Program-made: the position numbers and the translations under genes
From: Bacteroidaceae bacterium
Lineage (GTDB): Bacteria > Bacteroidota > Bacteroidia > Bacteroidales > Bacteroidaceae
Assembly: GCA_017646665.1 (NCBI GenBank)
Contig: JAGCMB010000057.1
Span: 35,144 to 99,143, forward strand
Length of the DNA stretch: 64,000 nt
Direction of reading: 5' to 3'
The notes under the pieces: model-generated
What the model was told of the DNA's origin: nothing
The model's database searches: none
The model's input: only the letters and a program-made list of their open reading frames with translations
In this document: in pieces, positions 63,299 to 64,000 of the stretch
Layout of the letters: each line of letters begins with the position of its first letter
How positions within the stretch are numbered: the first letter of the stretch is position 1

Positions 63299-63773
63299 TA
63301 TTTGCAGCATTTATTACTTGATTTAAAAGTTCTTCTTCACTCCAACCATTGATTATCGCTAGGTTGCCTAAATGGTATCCAACGGAATTGTTGTGCAAAT
63401 CCATTGTCTTGGCTTCGTTATTCGGAATATTCTCGTGAGCATCTCCAAATTCTTTTGCACGGGATGAATTTAATCCTGCATCCTTTTGGTTTAGTGCACA
63501 CCAATAACAATGCCTTACGGCATCGCCATATCCGTTTTTCGTTCCTTCTAATTCTCTTCCAATTCTTTTTGCTTTTTTTGCATTTTTGTTGAACTTATAT
63601 GCAAGAGTTGGGTGTTTGAATACAAAACTCTTTTCATCATTGGAGAAGGTGTTGTATGTGTTTTCATAGCCATCTTCTTGCGGTTGAAAGTTGCCTTCAT
63701 TCCAATTATCACACGCTCTTGCTCTCTCAAAAATATTTGGCATTCTCTGGCCGTTGTTAAAAAAGTTACTCAT
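63273..63773 (-). CDS. RHxxW/GDAHE-motif protein (DUF6973-like), right copy
   Basis: A 166-aa soluble protein, paralogue of 61898-62392. Conserved positions are Arg87, His88 and Trp91 in DAVRHCYWCALNQ, Asp111, His113 and Glu114 in GDAHE, and Asp125, Asn128 and Asn129 in DLHNN. The first 35 residues differ clearly from the left copy, the remainder is well over half identical by eye, with identical runs of 17 residues around RHCYW and at the end. No signal peptide. It has its own promoter; the window ends about 230 nt upstream, so a further copy beyond the edge cannot be excluded. Confidence 0.75.
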   Translation of the reverse strand: MSNFFNNGQRMPNIFERARACDNWNEGNFQPQEDGYENTYNTFSNDEKSFVFKHPTLAYKFNKNAKKAKRIGRELEGTKNGYGDAVRHCYWCALNQKDAGLNSSRAKEFGDAHENIPNNEAKTMDLHNNSVGYHLGNLAIINGWSEEELLNQVINAANNGKLQIGL

Positions 63774-63861
63774 AATTATTGCATTAAAAATTATAATGCA
63801 AAATTACCGTATGCCTTTTTTACAAGGTGCTGATTTGCCACTTTGAGTCCACTTTCAAAAG

Positions 63862-63892
63862 CAAATATACAAAACGTGCATGCCGTTGTCAA
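63862..63892 (-). promoter_or_regulatory. Promoter of the right effector module
   Basis: On the minus strand, TTG (63890-63892), 20 nt, TATATTTG (63862-63869), the same geometry as the left module, with a leader of about 85 nt that is visibly homologous (shared block near 63797-63840 and 62414-62465). The remaining bases to 64000 hold no gene I can support. Confidence 0.7.
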
Positions 63893-64000
63893 TAGTTATT
63901 GGTGGAAATCTCTTTTTGTTTCACTTGATTTAACAAAAATGAGGGGACTAAAGAAGGTAAGTAAATAGACAAGTTTATTCTCGGAACACAACAGATAAAC

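Noticed and set aside
60793..63900. Genomic island with integrase or transposase
   Set aside because: Composition and duplication suggest an accessory region, but no recombinase, tRNA target or flanking direct repeat was found in the window.

Overview
The window is a chromosomal segment of a member of the Bacteroidota, order Bacteroidales. The signs are a complete PorP/GldK-L-M-N type IX secretion (T9SS) core, GldH next to RicT, Bacteroidales-type FrdAB, many lipoproteins and beta-barrel proteins, and promoters of the Bacteroidales form (-33 TTTG or TTG, about 19-20 nt, then -7 TAnnTTTG) without clear Shine-Dalgarno sites. A T9SS-bearing lineage (Prevotellaceae-like or a relative) fits better than classical Bacteroides, but the genus cannot be fixed from sequence alone. 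No tRNA, rRNA, CRISPR array, transposase or integrase was seen.

Layout. 1-2.6 kb: fumarate reductase frdA (5' truncated by the window edge) and frdB. 2.7-8.7 kb: a PepSY-like secreted protein, an AUR1/PAP2-type membrane phosphotransferase, RNase R, and a two-component system. 8.7-11.4 kb: anaerobic ribonucleotide reductase nrdD-nrdG. 11.7-12.9 kb: a small membrane protein and FabK. 13.0-23.6 kb: a tight minus-strand operon led by metG and running through a flippase, two GT4 glycosyltransferases, a YfhO-type membrane protein, a GT2 and an aminopeptidase P. 23.8-31.9 kb (plus strand): an acyltransferase, dapB-lepB-wbqC, and metF-holB-ricT-gldH. 31.9-39.1 kb (minus strand): purH followed by mreB-mreC-mreD-mrdA-rodA, the elongasome. 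39.3-48.7 kb (minus strand): nadB, DUF2723-deacetylase-queG, and priA. 48.8-55.8 kb: a small lipoprotein, a beta-barrel gene, and the T9SS core operon porP-gldK-gldL-gldM-gldN. 56.2-59.1 kb: a PCMD lipoprotein, a beta-barrel protein and a secreted tandem-calycin protein with a T9SS sorting tail. 59.3-60.5 kb: a PagL-like lipid A deacylase.

The right end (60.8-63.9 kb) is AT-rich and looks accessory. It holds a two-gene module present twice in tandem. Each copy has a soluble protein of about 165 residues with RHxxW, GDAHE and DLxNN motifs, followed by a lipoprotein whose start codon lies inside the end of the first gene (26 nt overlap in both copies). Both copies have their own matching promoter and leader. 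I read this as a duplicated effector/immunity-like pair; it is the best candidate here for an undescribed system.

Most of the rest works on the envelope: cell-wall elongation, glycan and lipid export and modification, signal peptidase, and T9SS with one likely client. It is interleaved with housekeeping genes for nucleotide, NAD, folate, lysine/peptidoglycan and queuosine metabolism.
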